Part shown: piece after piece, positions 9,645-18,156 of the stretch
Numbering within the stretch: position 1 is the first letter of the stretch
Layout: each line of letters begins with the position of its first letter
DNA from: Minicystis rosea
GTDB lineage: Bacteria; Myxococcota_A; Polyangia; Polyangiales; Polyangiaceae
Assembly: GCA_001931535.1 (NCBI GenBank)
Contig: CP016211.1
Coordinates: 6,245,573 to 6,309,572, forward strand
Reading direction: 5' to 3'
Length of the DNA: 64,000 bases
Translations under genes and position numbers: made by a program
Notes under the pieces: generated by a model
Databases searched by the model: none
What the model was told of the DNA's origin: nothing
The model's input: the letters and a program-made list of their open reading frames with translations, nothing else

Positions 9645-9737
9645 CGCGGCGTTCATGATCCGGGAGGAGCGGCGTCATCAGCGCGGAGGGGGCCCCAACT
9701 GGATCCAACGGTCGAGATCTGTGGAGGAGCCATCAGC

Positions 9738-10007
9738 ATGCCGCGCTATCTCGTCATCCACCATGCGCCCGGGGTCAGCCAAGAGGACTTTCAACGCAAT
9801 ATCCCCGAGGTCTTGCGCAACAAGCACGCCGCGTTCGTTCACACGTACGTGAACCTATCGAGCGGCACCATCGTCAACATCTACGACGGTGAGAGCGCGG
9901 AGGCGGTCGGGCGCGAGCTCGAGCGCATCGGCTTCCCGTACGACGAGATCCAAGAGATCCAGTTCGCCGCGTCCGCAGACGATCTGCGGAAGATGATCGG
10001 CGGCTAG
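9738..10007 (+). CDS. Small DUF4242-type (SCO4226-like) protein
   Basis: This 89-residue soluble protein has the alternating beta-alpha layout of DUF4242/ferredoxin-like small proteins: MPRYLVIHHAPGV, then HTYVNLSSGTIVNIYDGESAEAV and FPYDEIQEIQF. Some relatives bind nickel; that is family knowledge and no metal site is proven here. The start follows GGAGGAG at about 9724-9730. A strong hairpin 10 nt after the stop separates it from the downstream cupin genes, so it is probably transcribed alone. Assignment is by pattern only. Confidence 0.65.
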   Translation: MPRYLVIHHAPGVSQEDFQRNIPEVLRNKHAAFVHTYVNLSSGTIVNIYDGESAEAVGRELERIGFPYDEIQEIQFAASADDLRKMIGG

Positions 10008-10017
10008 CTCTGCCCGC

Positions 10018-10048
10018 CCGAAGTCTGGCCACGATGGCCAGTCTTCGG
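10018..10048 (+). terminator. Strong GC hairpin after the DUF4242 gene
   Basis: CCGAAGTCTGGCCA (10018-10031) pairs with TGGCCAGTCTTCGG (10035-10048) around a 3-nt loop, giving a 14-bp stem with one mismatch, 10 nt past the stop. There is no U-tract. Two more GC hairpins follow before 10199, including TGGGGC-TCC-GCCCCA at 10099-10113. Confidence 0.55.
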
Positions 10049-10198
10049 CGCCGCATTCGCGGCGGCGCTTCGCGCGCGTGCATCACGATTGGTTTCGATG
10101 GGGCTCCGCCCCAAACCCCGCCGCGCTTTGCGCGGCCCTCGCGCCGAGGCCCGAAATTCCTGGCGGAACTTCGGGCGCGCGGCACTAGGTCGGAGGCG

Positions 10199-10882
10199 AT
10201 GGACGTGCGATCGGAAACACCGCGCACCTGGTTCGGCAAGCGGGTGGCCCCGCACAAGCGGCCGCTCAAGGTGAACGTGTTCGAGGACATGCTCGCTCAT
10301 CAGGGCATGCTCGAGCAGAAGCCGCTCTTCCCGTATGTCGGGCCCGGCGACATCGTGCCGACGTCGGCGCTGTCGTGCTCCCTCCCCGACATGCCGCGCG
10401 TCCATTTCTATCACTACAACGACATCACCGAGGTCATCCTCTGCATGGCCGGCGCCGGGTCGATGCTGGCCACCGGCCAGCTCTACCTGCAGCAGGGGAC
10501 GCACGGCGTGACGACCTTCCTCCGCAAGCCGGAGGCGGCCGAAGCGCATAGCTATCAAATCTCGCTCATCATCATTCGGATGAAGGACGAGGGCCCGCAG
10601 AACGAGGGCTTCGTCATGCGCTGCTCCAAGTGCAACGAGATCGTGTTCCGCATGGATCGCGACGTGTGGGACGGGCCTTCGCACGCGCACTATCCGGAGC
10701 TCGCTAACGTGCGTTTCTATGCGGACGCCGTCGACGTCTTCAACGCCGAGCCGCGCACCTGTGCCAAGTGCGGCACGGTGCAAGCGCGGTTCCCCCAAGA
10801 GCTGATGGGGTGGCGCCGCTACGTGCAGTACGTCGAGCTGGCGAACCGCGCCCGCACCGAGATCGCGGCGGCGGCCGGCTGA
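10199..10882 (+). CDS. Cupin of the 3-hydroxyanthranilate 3,4-dioxygenase family, copy 1
   Basis: 3-HAO enzymes are Fe(II) cupins that open 3-hydroxyanthranilate in the kynurenine/NAD pathway; bacterial forms add a C-terminal rubredoxin-like metal site. This 227-residue protein has a cupin strand with FYHYNDITEVI, which keeps a His and a Glu in the spacing expected for metal ligands, and a clear four-Cys knuckle (CSKCNEIVF and CAKCGTVQ). The substrate-binding arginines are not obvious, so activity may differ. ATG 10199 is chosen because GGAGG precedes it and homology begins there; the 55 upstream codons are low-complexity. It lies 9 nt before a second cupin of the same family, forming one operon with a kinase. 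Confidence 0.7.
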   Translation: MDVRSETPRTWFGKRVAPHKRPLKVNVFEDMLAHQGMLEQKPLFPYVGPGDIVPTSALSCSLPDMPRVHFYHYNDITEVILCMAGAGSMLATGQLYLQQGTHGVTTFLRKPEAAEAHSYQISLIIIRMKDEGPQNEGFVMRCSKCNEIVFRMDRDVWDGPSHAHYPELANVRFYADAVDVFNAEPRTCAKCGTVQARFPQELMGWRRYVQYVELANRARTEIAAAAG

Positions 10883-10891
10883 GGCACGATC

Positions 10892-11443
10892 ATGGCGCTG
10901 GAACGCAAGAAGACGCTCAACGTTTTCAAGGACGCCCGCGAGGCGTGGGGGTCGTACGACGATTACCCCGTCGGCCCGAAGGGCACCGATCCGATGCCGC
11001 ACTTGAGCCGCAATCGGGTGCCGCAGCCCTTCTATCTGGTGAGCGAGCGTGACCAAGTGCTCATCCAGATGGCCGGCGAAGGTCGGATCGAGTTCAAAGA
11101 GATCGATCCGGCGAGCATGCGCCTCACGCCCGGTGACACGGTGTACATCCCAGCCGGGGTGCCGAGCCGGTTGATCCCCGAGGGCGAGAATCTGCAGCTC
11201 CGCCTCAAGGCCGAGCCGCCGGGGCGCGAGGCAGTCGCTTGGTATTGCGGGTGCGGGGAGCTCGTGCACGCCGAGGAGCTCGGTCAAGGCACGTTGCAGG
11301 ATCGGTATCAGGACGCGGTCGAGGCCTTCAACGGCGACAGCGCTTTGCGGACGTGCGGTGCTTGTTCCGCCGTCCACGCGCTGGCGGATCTCGGTGACAT
11401 CGCTTGGCGGGAGGTGGCCGCGGCCATTCGCGCCGACGGCTGA
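10892..11443 (+). CDS. Cupin of the 3-hydroxyanthranilate 3,4-dioxygenase family, copy 2 (metal ligands apparently lost)
   Basis: The 183-residue length is close to that of bacterial 3-HAO. The cupin body includes MRLTPGDTVYIPAGVPSRLIP, and the C-terminus is very typical: WYCGCGELVHAEEL followed by RTCGACSAVHA. At the position where 3-HAO has HxNxxxE, this protein reads FYLVSERDQV. At the second-His position after the IPAG turn there is no His either. The iron centre therefore looks lost while the structural metal knuckle is kept. This fits a regulatory or scaffold partner of copy 1, which is inference. The kinase gene starts 12 nt downstream. Confidence 0.68.
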   Translation: MALERKKTLNVFKDAREAWGSYDDYPVGPKGTDPMPHLSRNRVPQPFYLVSERDQVLIQMAGEGRIEFKEIDPASMRLTPGDTVYIPAGVPSRLIPEGENLQLRLKAEPPGREAVAWYCGCGELVHAEELGQGTLQDRYQDAVEAFNGDSALRTCGACSAVHALADLGDIAWREVAAAIRADG

Positions 11444-11455
11444 CGGACTTTCCGC

Positions 11456-14400
11456 ATGCAGAAGGGCGAGGTCCTCGACGATCGTTTCGAGATCGAGTTC
11501 CCCTCGGGGTCCGGCGGGATGGGGCAGGTGTATCGCGGGCGCGATCGGAGCTCCGATCTGCCGGTGGCGATCAAGGTGCTGCACCGGACGGGGCCGCTCG
11601 AGATCGAGCGGTTTTCCCGCGAAGCCGAGCTGCTCGCGACGCTGACCCACCCGAGCATCGTTCGATACATATCGGGCGGGGCCACGCCTTCGGGCGAGCC
11701 GTATCTGGTGATGGAGTGGCTCGAGGGAGAGTCGTTATCCGAGCGCCTCAAGCGCTTGCCCTTGACGCTCTCGGAGAGTCTCTCGCTGGGCGTGAAGATC
11801 GCGCATGCGCTCGGATCGATTCACCGGCGCGCGGTCGTGCACCGTGACGTGAAGCCGTCGAACATCTTCCTGCGCGGAGGATCGATCGACGACGTGACGC
11901 TCATCGATTTCGGCATCGCGCGCGGGCCGGACGCCGGCAGGCAACTGACCATGACGGGCGCGATGCTGGGCACGCCGGGCTACATCGCGCCCGAGCAGGC
12001 CCACGGCGTGCCCGACATCGATCCGCGCGCCGACGTGTTCTCGCTCGGGTGCGTGCTGTTCCGCTGCGTGTCGGGGCACGCGCCGTTCCACGGCACCGAT
12101 CCGCTGAGCGTGCTGCTCAAGGTCGCCGTCGACGAGCCCCCGCGGCTCCGCGAGCTGAAGCCGCATGTCCCGGCGGAGCTCGACGATCTGGTGGCGCGCA
12201 TGCTCTGCAAGGTGCGCGACGAGCGTCCGCGCGACGGCGCCGCGGTCGCGGACGAGCTCAGCGCCATCGCCGATCTCGCGCCGCAGTCGAGCGGCGTGCG
12301 CTTCTCGCCGCGGCGCATGACCGGCGAGATCACGGGCGTGGAGCGGCGGGTGATGTCGATCGTGCTGGTGCGCCGGCGCGATCGCAGCGGCGACGCCACG
12401 TTGCCCGCGGTGGAGAGCGGCGCGGCGGAGCGCGCCATCCGCAGCGTGGTGGAGCGCCACAAGGGCAAGCTCGAGATCCTCGCGGACGGCTCACTCCTGG
12501 TCCTCCTCGCGAGCGCGGAGGCCGCGACGGATCTCGCGGCCCGCGCGGCGCGATGCGCGCTCGCGCTGCGCTCGCTGGTGGAGGGCGCGCCGGTGGCCGT
12601 GGTCTCGGGGCGCGAGATCTTGGGCCCACGCCTGCCCACGGGCGAGCTCATCGAGCGCGCGGTGCAGATGATCGGCGACGCCACCACGGCTAGCTCGCGC
12701 GAAGGCCGGACGGAGGGCACGCCGATCAGCATCGACGAAGTGACGGCCGGGCTCCTCGGCCCCCACTTCGATTTCGACAACGAAGAGACGCGCTACAGCC
12801 TGCGCGGCGAGCACCGCGAGCCCGATGGGCGGCGCCCTCTCTTGGGCAAGCCCACCGAGTGCGTGGGCCGCGAGCGCGAGCTGGTGCAGCTCGACGCCAT
12901 CTTCGATCAATGCATGGAGGAGCGGGTCGCGGCCGGCGCGCTCCTCACGGCGCCCGCGGGCATCGGCAAATCGCGCGTCGTGCACGAGTTCCTCCGCAAG
13001 CTCCGCGCGCGCGGCGACGACGTCGAGGTCTGGTTCGGTCAAGGCGATCCGATGAGCGCGGGCTCGGCGTTCGCGCTGCTTTCGCAGGCGCTCCGCGCCG
13101 CGTTCGGGATCGACGGCAGCGAGCCGATCGAGGTACGGCGACAGAAGATCCGCGAGCGCGTGGCGCTCCGCTTGAAGACGGGCACCGGCCACGTAGCCGA
13201 GCTGCTCGGCGAGCTCGTGGGCACTCCATTCCCCGACGACGCGAGCCCCGAGCTCCGCGCCGTGCGGCAGGATCCCGTGCTGCGCGGCGAGCAGATGCGG
13301 CGCGCCTTCCTCTCGTTCCTGCGCGCCGAGTGCGCCGCGCAGCCGGTGCTCATCGTGCTCGAGGATCTGCACTGGGGAGACGTGCCCACGGTGCGCTTCA
13401 TCGACGCGGCGCTCGTCGATCTGCGCGAGCTCCCGTTCATGATCCTCGCGGCCGCGCGGACCGAGGTGCACGCGCTTTTCCCGCGGATCTGGGCCGGTCG
13501 TCACGTGCAGGAGCTGCGCCTCCGCGAGCTGTCGCGCCGCGCCAGCGAGCGCCTCGTGCGCCAAGTGCTCGGCGACGACATCGGTGAGGACACGCTGCGG
13601 AGCCTCATCGAGCGCGCCGATGGCCACGCGTTCTACCTGGAAGAGCTGATCCGCGCGGCCCAGCTCGGCAAAGGCCAGACGCTTCCGGAGACGGTGCTCG
13701 CGATGGTGCAGGCGCGCCTCGAGCGGCTCGATCCCGAGGCGCGACGCGTGCTCCGGGCCGCGAGCTTGTTCGGCGAGACCTTCTGGCAAGGGGGCGTCGA
13801 CGCGCTCCTCGGCAACGGCGGCGCGGCCGCGTGGCTCACCGAGCTGGCCGAGCACGAGGTCATCGCGCGCTCCGATCAAGGCCGATTTCCCGGCGAGGTC
13901 GAGTATCGCTTCCGGCACGCGCTCCTGCGGGAAGCCGCCTACGGCATGCTCACCGAGGAGGATCGCACGCTCGGTCATCGGCTCGCCGGCGCGTGGCTCG
14001 AGCAAGCGGGCGAGACCGACGCCATGGTGCTCGCCGAGCATTTCGAGCGCGGCGAGGTGCAGGAGCGCGCGATCACCTGGTTCCTGCACGCCGCGGAGCT
14101 GGCCCTCGGCGGCGGCGATCTCGACGCCGTCGTCACCCGCGCAGATCGCGGGCTCCACTGCGGCGCCGCCGGCGCGGTGCGCGGCGTGCTCCTCGCCATG
14201 CAAGGCTACGTGCACGTCTGGCGCACGAGCTATCGCGAGGCCGCGGCCTGCTACCGCGAGGCCATCGGCGATCTCCCGCGCGGCAGCCTCCACTGGCATT
14301 GGGCGGTCGGCGGCGGCATCTACAGCTGCGCATCCACGGGTGAATTCCAGCACGTCACCGAGCTCATCGAAGAGCTCCGCGCGGTCCTCGCGGTGAAGGG

Positions 14401-15358
14401 CCTGCCCATCCCGCCCATTCAGGGGATGAGCGCCGCCGTCCCCATCCTCTGCGTCGCCGGCCACTACGCGCTGGCCCGCGAGTTCATCGATCGCTTCTCG
14501 CTCACCGATCCGCAGGCGGAGAACGACACCTCCTCGGTGTCCGCCGGCATCGACGTGGCGCGCTGCCACTTCGCCCATTTTTCCTCGGGCGACGCATGGT
14601 CGCTCCTCGCGCACGCCTCGGCGGCGCTCGCGCGCGGCGAGCGCACGGGCGAGGCGCGCGTGATCTACATGGCCCAGGCCTATCAAGGCCTCGCGCAGAT
14701 CAAGCTCGGTGATCTCGAAGAAGGAGAAGCGCGCCTGCGCTCCGCGCGTGAAGCAGCGCGTGAGCGCGGGCTGCACCTCGTCGGGCAGTTCGCCGATCTC
14801 TTCCTCGCCGACGCCCTCACCGAGCGCGGCGCGCTCGACGAGGCCCACGTGCTCCTCGACGAGTGCCACGATCAAGCCTTCCAGAGCGCCCTCTGGGGCG
14901 CCGTGTGGACCATCGCTTCGTCGCGCATCGCGCGCCGTCGCGGGGACTACGCGTGCGCCGAACGCCTGCTCCACACGGCGCTCGACGTCTGCGGCCCGCT
15001 CGCGCCGGGCTACACCGCGCACGCGTACGCCATCCTCTCGGTGGTCGAGCACGAGCGCGGTGACGACCGCGCCGTCGTCCTCGGTCACGCGTTGGAAGCG
15101 CTGCGCCTCCTCGATTCCGTGGGCACTTGGTACAACGACATCGCCATCCGCGCCCGGCTCGCCGAGCTCTTCGAGACCCTCGGCGAGATCGACACGGCCC
15201 GGCAGCTCATCGTGACGGCGCACGCCCAGGTGGAGGCGCGCGCCGCCGCCATCGATGATGTGGGGCAGCGCACGCGCCTCCTCACCCGGGTGCCGGAGAT
15301 CGCGCGCGTGCTCGCGATGGCGCGCCGCTTCGGCATCGACGCCCCCGAGCACGGCTGA
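11456..15358 (+). CDS. Ser/Thr protein kinase fused to a degenerate cyclase-like domain, AAA ATPase and TPR-type repeats
   Basis: This 1300-residue cytoplasmic signalling protein belongs to the kinase/AAA_16/TPR class common in myxobacteria. The kinase domain (about 1-270) has the Gly loop GSGGMGQVY, Lys40 in VAIK, HRD at 129-131, DFG at 151-153 and GYIAPEQ, so it should be active. Residues about 295-435 resemble a class III cyclase fold without its catalytic motifs. An AAA_16 ATPase follows, with Walker A APAGIGKS (Lys505) and Walker B LIVLEDLHWGD (Glu636-Asp637). The last 500 residues are helical repeats. There is no membrane segment. It is the third gene of the tandem-cupin operon, so it may respond to a kynurenine-type or related metabolite; that link is inference. 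Confidence 0.88.
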   Translation: MQKGEVLDDRFEIEFPSGSGGMGQVYRGRDRSSDLPVAIKVLHRTGPLEIERFSREAELLATLTHPSIVRYISGGATPSGEPYLVMEWLEGESLSERLKRLPLTLSESLSLGVKIAHALGSIHRRAVVHRDVKPSNIFLRGGSIDDVTLIDFGIARGPDAGRQLTMTGAMLGTPGYIAPEQAHGVPDIDPRADVFSLGCVLFRCVSGHAPFHGTDPLSVLLKVAVDEPPRLRELKPHVPAELDDLVARMLCKVRDERPRDGAAVADELSAIADLAPQSSGVRFSPRRMTGEITGVERRVMSIVLVRRRDRSGDATLPAVESGAAERAIRSVVERHKGKLEILADGSLLVLLASAEAATDLAARAARCALALRSLVEGAPVAVVSGREILGPRLPTGELIERAVQMIGDATTASSREGRTEGTPISIDEVTAGLLGPHFDFDNEETRYSLRGEHREPDGRRPLLGKPTECVGRERELVQLDAIFDQCMEERVAAGALLTAPAGIGKSRVVHEFLRKLRARGDDVEVWFGQGDPMSAGSAFALLSQALRAAFGIDGSEPIEVRRQKIRERVALRLKTGTGHVAELLGELVGTPFPDDASPELRAVRQDPVLRGEQMRRAFLSFLRAECAAQPVLIVLEDLHWGDVPTVRFIDAALVDLRELPFMILAAARTEVHALFPRIWAGRHVQELRLRELSRRASERLVRQVLGDDIGEDTLRSLIERADGHAFYLEELIRAAQLGKGQTLPETVLAMVQARLERLDPEARRVLRAASLFGETFWQGGVDALLGNGGAAAWLTELAEHEVIARSDQGRFPGEVEYRFRHALLREAAYGMLTEEDRTLGHRLAGAWLEQAGETDAMVLAEHFERGEVQERAITWFLHAAELALGGGDLDAVVTRADRGLHCGAAGAVRGVLLAMQGYVHVWRTSYREAAACYREAIGDLPRGSLHWHWAVGGGIYSCASTGEFQHVTELIEELRAVLAVKGLPIPPIQGMSAAVPILCVAGHYALAREFIDRFSLTDPQAENDTSSVSAGIDVARCHFAHFSSGDAWSLLAHASAALARGERTGEARVIYMAQAYQGLAQIKLGDLEEGEARLRSAREAARERGLHLVGQFADLFLADALTERGALDEAHVLLDECHDQAFQSALWGAVWTIASSRIARRRGDYACAERLLHTALDVCGPLAPGYTAHAYAILSVVEHERGDDRAVVLGHALEALRLLDSVGTWYNDIAIRARLAELFETLGEIDTARQLIVTAHAQVEARAAAIDDVGQRTRLLTRVPEIARVLAMARRFGIDAPEHG

Positions 15359-15561
15359 CGATCGCTCCACGCAGCGACACGATGCGCGTCGCCGCCCACC
15401 GCGCCGAGGCGTGAAGGCAGAGACGTACACGAGGCACGTGGGGAGCCCGAGCAACGACGGCGGGCCGAGCGCATCCGCCGGTGTGCGACGCGCGACGGTC
15501 TTCGATCCGTCTTGTCGCCGTCCCGCGAACGCTGCCAGAATCGCGCGCGGAGGCTTGCTTC

Positions 15562-16977
15562 ATGCGCAAACGAGGAATTCGAAGCGTCGCCGGCGTGTGC
15601 TTGGCCGCGATCGCGGGGGCGAGCGCATGCAGCCACGCGTGGGGTGATCTCGATCCCAACGGCGCGTCGAGCAGCTCGGCGACCGGGACGGGTGGCGGCG
15701 ACACGTCGAGCAGCACCGGCACGAGCACGAGCAGCGGCATGGGCGGCATGACGACGTCATCGACCACGTCGTCCAGCTCGGGAACGGGCGGCTCCGTGCC
15801 CGCCCACTGCGGCGGCACCGACATCCTCTCGTGGGATTTCTCCGCCGACCAGCCGTATCTCTGGGACGGCTACGGCCCCTTCGAGGTGAGCAACGGCCAA
15901 GGCAACATCGTCCTCGAGCCCAACGCGGCCGACTGGACCAGCGCCGCCCTCACGACGAACCGCCACTACGATCTCCGCGGCGACAGCGTCTCCCTCGAAG
16001 TCCTCGAGGTCCCGAACCAGACCCTCGACGCCTATGGCCTGCTCCAGCTCGAATACCCGGGCGACGACCGCATCTTCATGGATGCCTGGCACGGCCACCT
16101 CGAGTGCGGCTTCAGGCACGACGGCAACGAGTCGGTGCCGATGGATCAAACCTACGATCCGGTGAAGCACCGCTTCTGGAAGCTCCGCGAATCGCAGGGG
16201 ACGATCTACTGCGAGACCTCGCCGAACGGCACGACATGGGACGACGCGGGCTCTTTTGCGCTCGCCCCCAGCTTGCTCGGCGAGGCGAGGAACATGCGGG
16301 TGAAGCTGTACGCCGGCGCGCCCGATCACGCGGCAGCGCCCGGCGCCTTCCGCTTCGACAACCTCAACGGCGGCACGCCACCCCAAGGCCATTGGTGCCG
16401 GGCCGACAGCTACAGCGACGATTTCGCCGCGAGCACCGACATCCCCGGCCCCGCATGGCAGCGCTGGTACACGAACAACGACACGGACACCCTCGATCAG
16501 ACGGGCGGCACCGTGAACTTCCACTTCGGTGAAGAGGAGTACACCGGCGTGGGATACGGCTCCTCCGGCGCCTACGACATGACCGGCCAGCGGGTCTCGC
16601 TAGAGCTCCTGCAACTGCCGGCGTCCACGCAGGCAGAGGCCTATTTCGGCGTGGGTGTCGACAACAACAACAACGTCTTCTGGACGCTCACGAGCGATCG
16701 CTTCGAGTGCGCCTACGACGGCTCCGACATCAGCTATCACACGATCTGGATGGGCGCCGCGCCGGCGCTCCCCGCGTGGGTCGGCTTCCACGAGGAGAGT
16801 GGCCGCGTCTATTGCGACATCCTCGAAAACGGAACGTGGAAGAGCTACGGCTCCGCGGAGGGCATCATCGATCCGCAGGCCGCAGACGTCTTTTTCGGCG
16901 CCTATTCGTACACGGGGCTCCCGCTCGGCAAATATCAAATGGTCGTGGACAACTACAACCTTCCTCCCGCGCCCTGA
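15562..16977 (+). CDS. Surface lipoprotein with Ser/Thr/Gly-rich linker and two LamG-like beta domains
   Basis: This 471-residue protein begins MRKRGIRSVAGVCLAAIAGASAC, a lipoprotein signal with lipobox ASAC. About 50 residues rich in Ser, Thr and Gly follow, a linker common on myxobacterial surface proteins. Two related halves come next, each opening with a Cys-Ser/Asp-x-DDF-type strand (about residues 85-270 and 278-471). Both contain YDLRGDSVSLEVLEVP or YDMTGQRVSLELLQLP, so the halves are an internal duplication of a concanavalin/LamG-like module. A carbohydrate- or surface-binding role is plausible. An upstream in-frame ATG at 15481 is rejected because GGAGG sits just before 15562 and only that start exposes the signal peptide. 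Confidence 0.75.
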   Translation: MRKRGIRSVAGVCLAAIAGASACSHAWGDLDPNGASSSSATGTGGGDTSSSTGTSTSSGMGGMTTSSTTSSSSGTGGSVPAHCGGTDILSWDFSADQPYLWDGYGPFEVSNGQGNIVLEPNAADWTSAALTTNRHYDLRGDSVSLEVLEVPNQTLDAYGLLQLEYPGDDRIFMDAWHGHLECGFRHDGNESVPMDQTYDPVKHRFWKLRESQGTIYCETSPNGTTWDDAGSFALAPSLLGEARNMRVKLYAGAPDHAAAPGAFRFDNLNGGTPPQGHWCRADSYSDDFAASTDIPGPAWQRWYTNNDTDTLDQTGGTVNFHFGEEEYTGVGYGSSGAYDMTGQRVSLELLQLPASTQAEAYFGVGVDNNNNVFWTLTSDRFECAYDGSDISYHTIWMGAAPALPAWVGFHEESGRVYCDILENGTWKSYGSAEGIIDPQAADVFFGAYSYTGLPLGKYQMVVDNYNLPPAP

Positions 16978-17060
16978 TCACGAGAGGGGCCGCGCGCCCG
17001 CGTCATTCATGTACCGGCGGGCGCGCGTGAAACATCCACCGCGCCCACGCTTCCAACGTC

Positions 17061-17155
17061 GATATCCATTCTGCGCCGGACATCCATTGGGCTGAGCGCG
17101 GCCGAGCCGCTCTCATCGAAATGGATATCCATCCTGCGCTGGATATCCATTTCGA
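17061..17155. repeat. 28-bp direct repeats and a 16-bp inverted repeat between convergent genes
   Basis: Two 28-bp copies starting GATATCCAT lie at 17061-17088 and 17124-17151 with three mismatches. The second copy is part of a perfect inverted repeat: TCGAAATGGATATCCA at 17116-17131 and its complement at 17140-17155, separated by 8 nt. Each arm contains the palindrome TGGATATCCA. It lies between two converging stop codons, so it may act as a bidirectional terminator, but it could also be a protein-binding or REP-like element. Confidence 0.75.
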
Positions 17156-17182
17156 GGCTCGACGCTCGCCGCTCGCCGTGCG

Positions 17183-18151
17183 TCAGAACGTGCCGCGCGC
17201 CACGAGGCCGCCGCCTTCGGGAGCGACCCAGGCGCTGACCGCGGGCACCTGCTTCGGTCCGCCGAAGACCACGAGCAGCGTGCCGCCGACGATGCCAGCG
17301 ATGCCGACGCCGAGGCCGATGTTCGCCGCGACATCGAGCGTCCGGCCGCCGGCGATCTGATCGGCGAACTTCGGATCCGTGCAGCGCATGCCGCCGCACG
17401 CGTCGTTCACGCTGTTGAAGCGCTTGTTCGCTGCGACGCCCGCGGCGGCGAAGGTCGCCATCCCAGCAGCGCCCAAACCGAGCGTCACGAAGCCCGCAAT
17501 GCGCGCCCCACCACCGCTCGTCGTCGTCGCGGGCGGCGGCGGAGGCGCGCCCGCGGGCACCGGCGCTGCGGGAGCCGCGCCCGCGTCGAGCGTCACGGTC
17601 AGCGTCGAGGTCTCCCCGCCGCGCAGCTTCACCCTGCGCTCGATCTCCGCGCTCCCGGGCGCGCGCACGCGCACCACGACCTCGCCGACGGCGGCCGCCA
17701 CCGGCACGCCGAGCTTCTCCGGAGCGAGCGCGGCGCCGTTGAGCGTGACCGTCGCCCCGGCGGGCGGGCTCGCGAGGGCGATGATGATCTTCCCGACCTT
17801 CGGCTCCAAGAGCGCGAGATCGGCCGCAGCAGCGTTGCGGGTCGCCGCGTAGCGCGGCTCGGCCTCGGCCTTCGCGGTCGCGTTGCGGAGCGCGAGGGAC
17901 ATCATCTCGTACGCTTCCGGAAGACGCCCGAGCTCGCGAAGGCAACGCGCCACGTACAGCTCGGCATTCGGGCTGCCCGTCTCGGTGGCCAGCGCCTTGA
18001 ACTCTTCGTAGGCCGGCGTGTACGCGCCTTGATCGTAGAGCTTCTGCGCCGCGCCGAAGCGCTTCGCCTGCCCCGCCGTTTGCGCGGCCGCAGGCGAGGT
18101 GAGCGCGAGACCGAGCACCAACACCGACAGAGCCGCAGAGACTCGCTTCAT
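17183..18151 (-). CDS. Secreted TPR-PEGA domain protein
   Basis: The 322-residue protein has a signal peptide (MKRVSAALSVLVLGLALTSPAAAQ). TPR-like helices follow (KLYDQGAYTPAYEEFKAL, ELYVARCLRELGRLPEAYEMM), then a PEGA domain (SPPAGATVTLNGAALAPEKLGVPV). After that come an Ala/Pro-rich linker and two hydrophobic Gly/Ala-rich segments, probably membrane helices, near residues 220-245 and 275-300. ATG 18151 is chosen because it starts the signal peptide and sits 5 nt after the stop of the upstream kinase gene, implying a coupled operon. The architecture is typical of myxobacterial kinase-associated periplasmic proteins; its ligand is unknown. Confidence 0.75.
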   Translation of the reverse strand: MKRVSAALSVLVLGLALTSPAAAQTAGQAKRFGAAQKLYDQGAYTPAYEEFKALATETGSPNAELYVARCLRELGRLPEAYEMMSLALRNATAKAEAEPRYAATRNAAAADLALLEPKVGKIIIALASPPAGATVTLNGAALAPEKLGVPVAAAVGEVVVRVRAPGSAEIERRVKLRGGETSTLTVTLDAGAAPAAPVPAGAPPPPPATTTSGGGARIAGFVTLGLGAAGMATFAAAGVAANKRFNSVNDACGGMRCTDPKFADQIAGGRTLDVAANIGLGVGIAGIVGGTLLVVFGGPKQVPAVSAWVAPEGGGLVARGTF

Positions 18152-18156
18152 GATCC

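Noticed and set aside
12491..15454. A 987-codon open frame antisense to the kinase/AAA gene
   Set aside because: It is a codon-bias shadow: very rich in Arg, Ala, Gly, Glu and His, with no domain. The sense strand has intact kinase and ATPase motifs.
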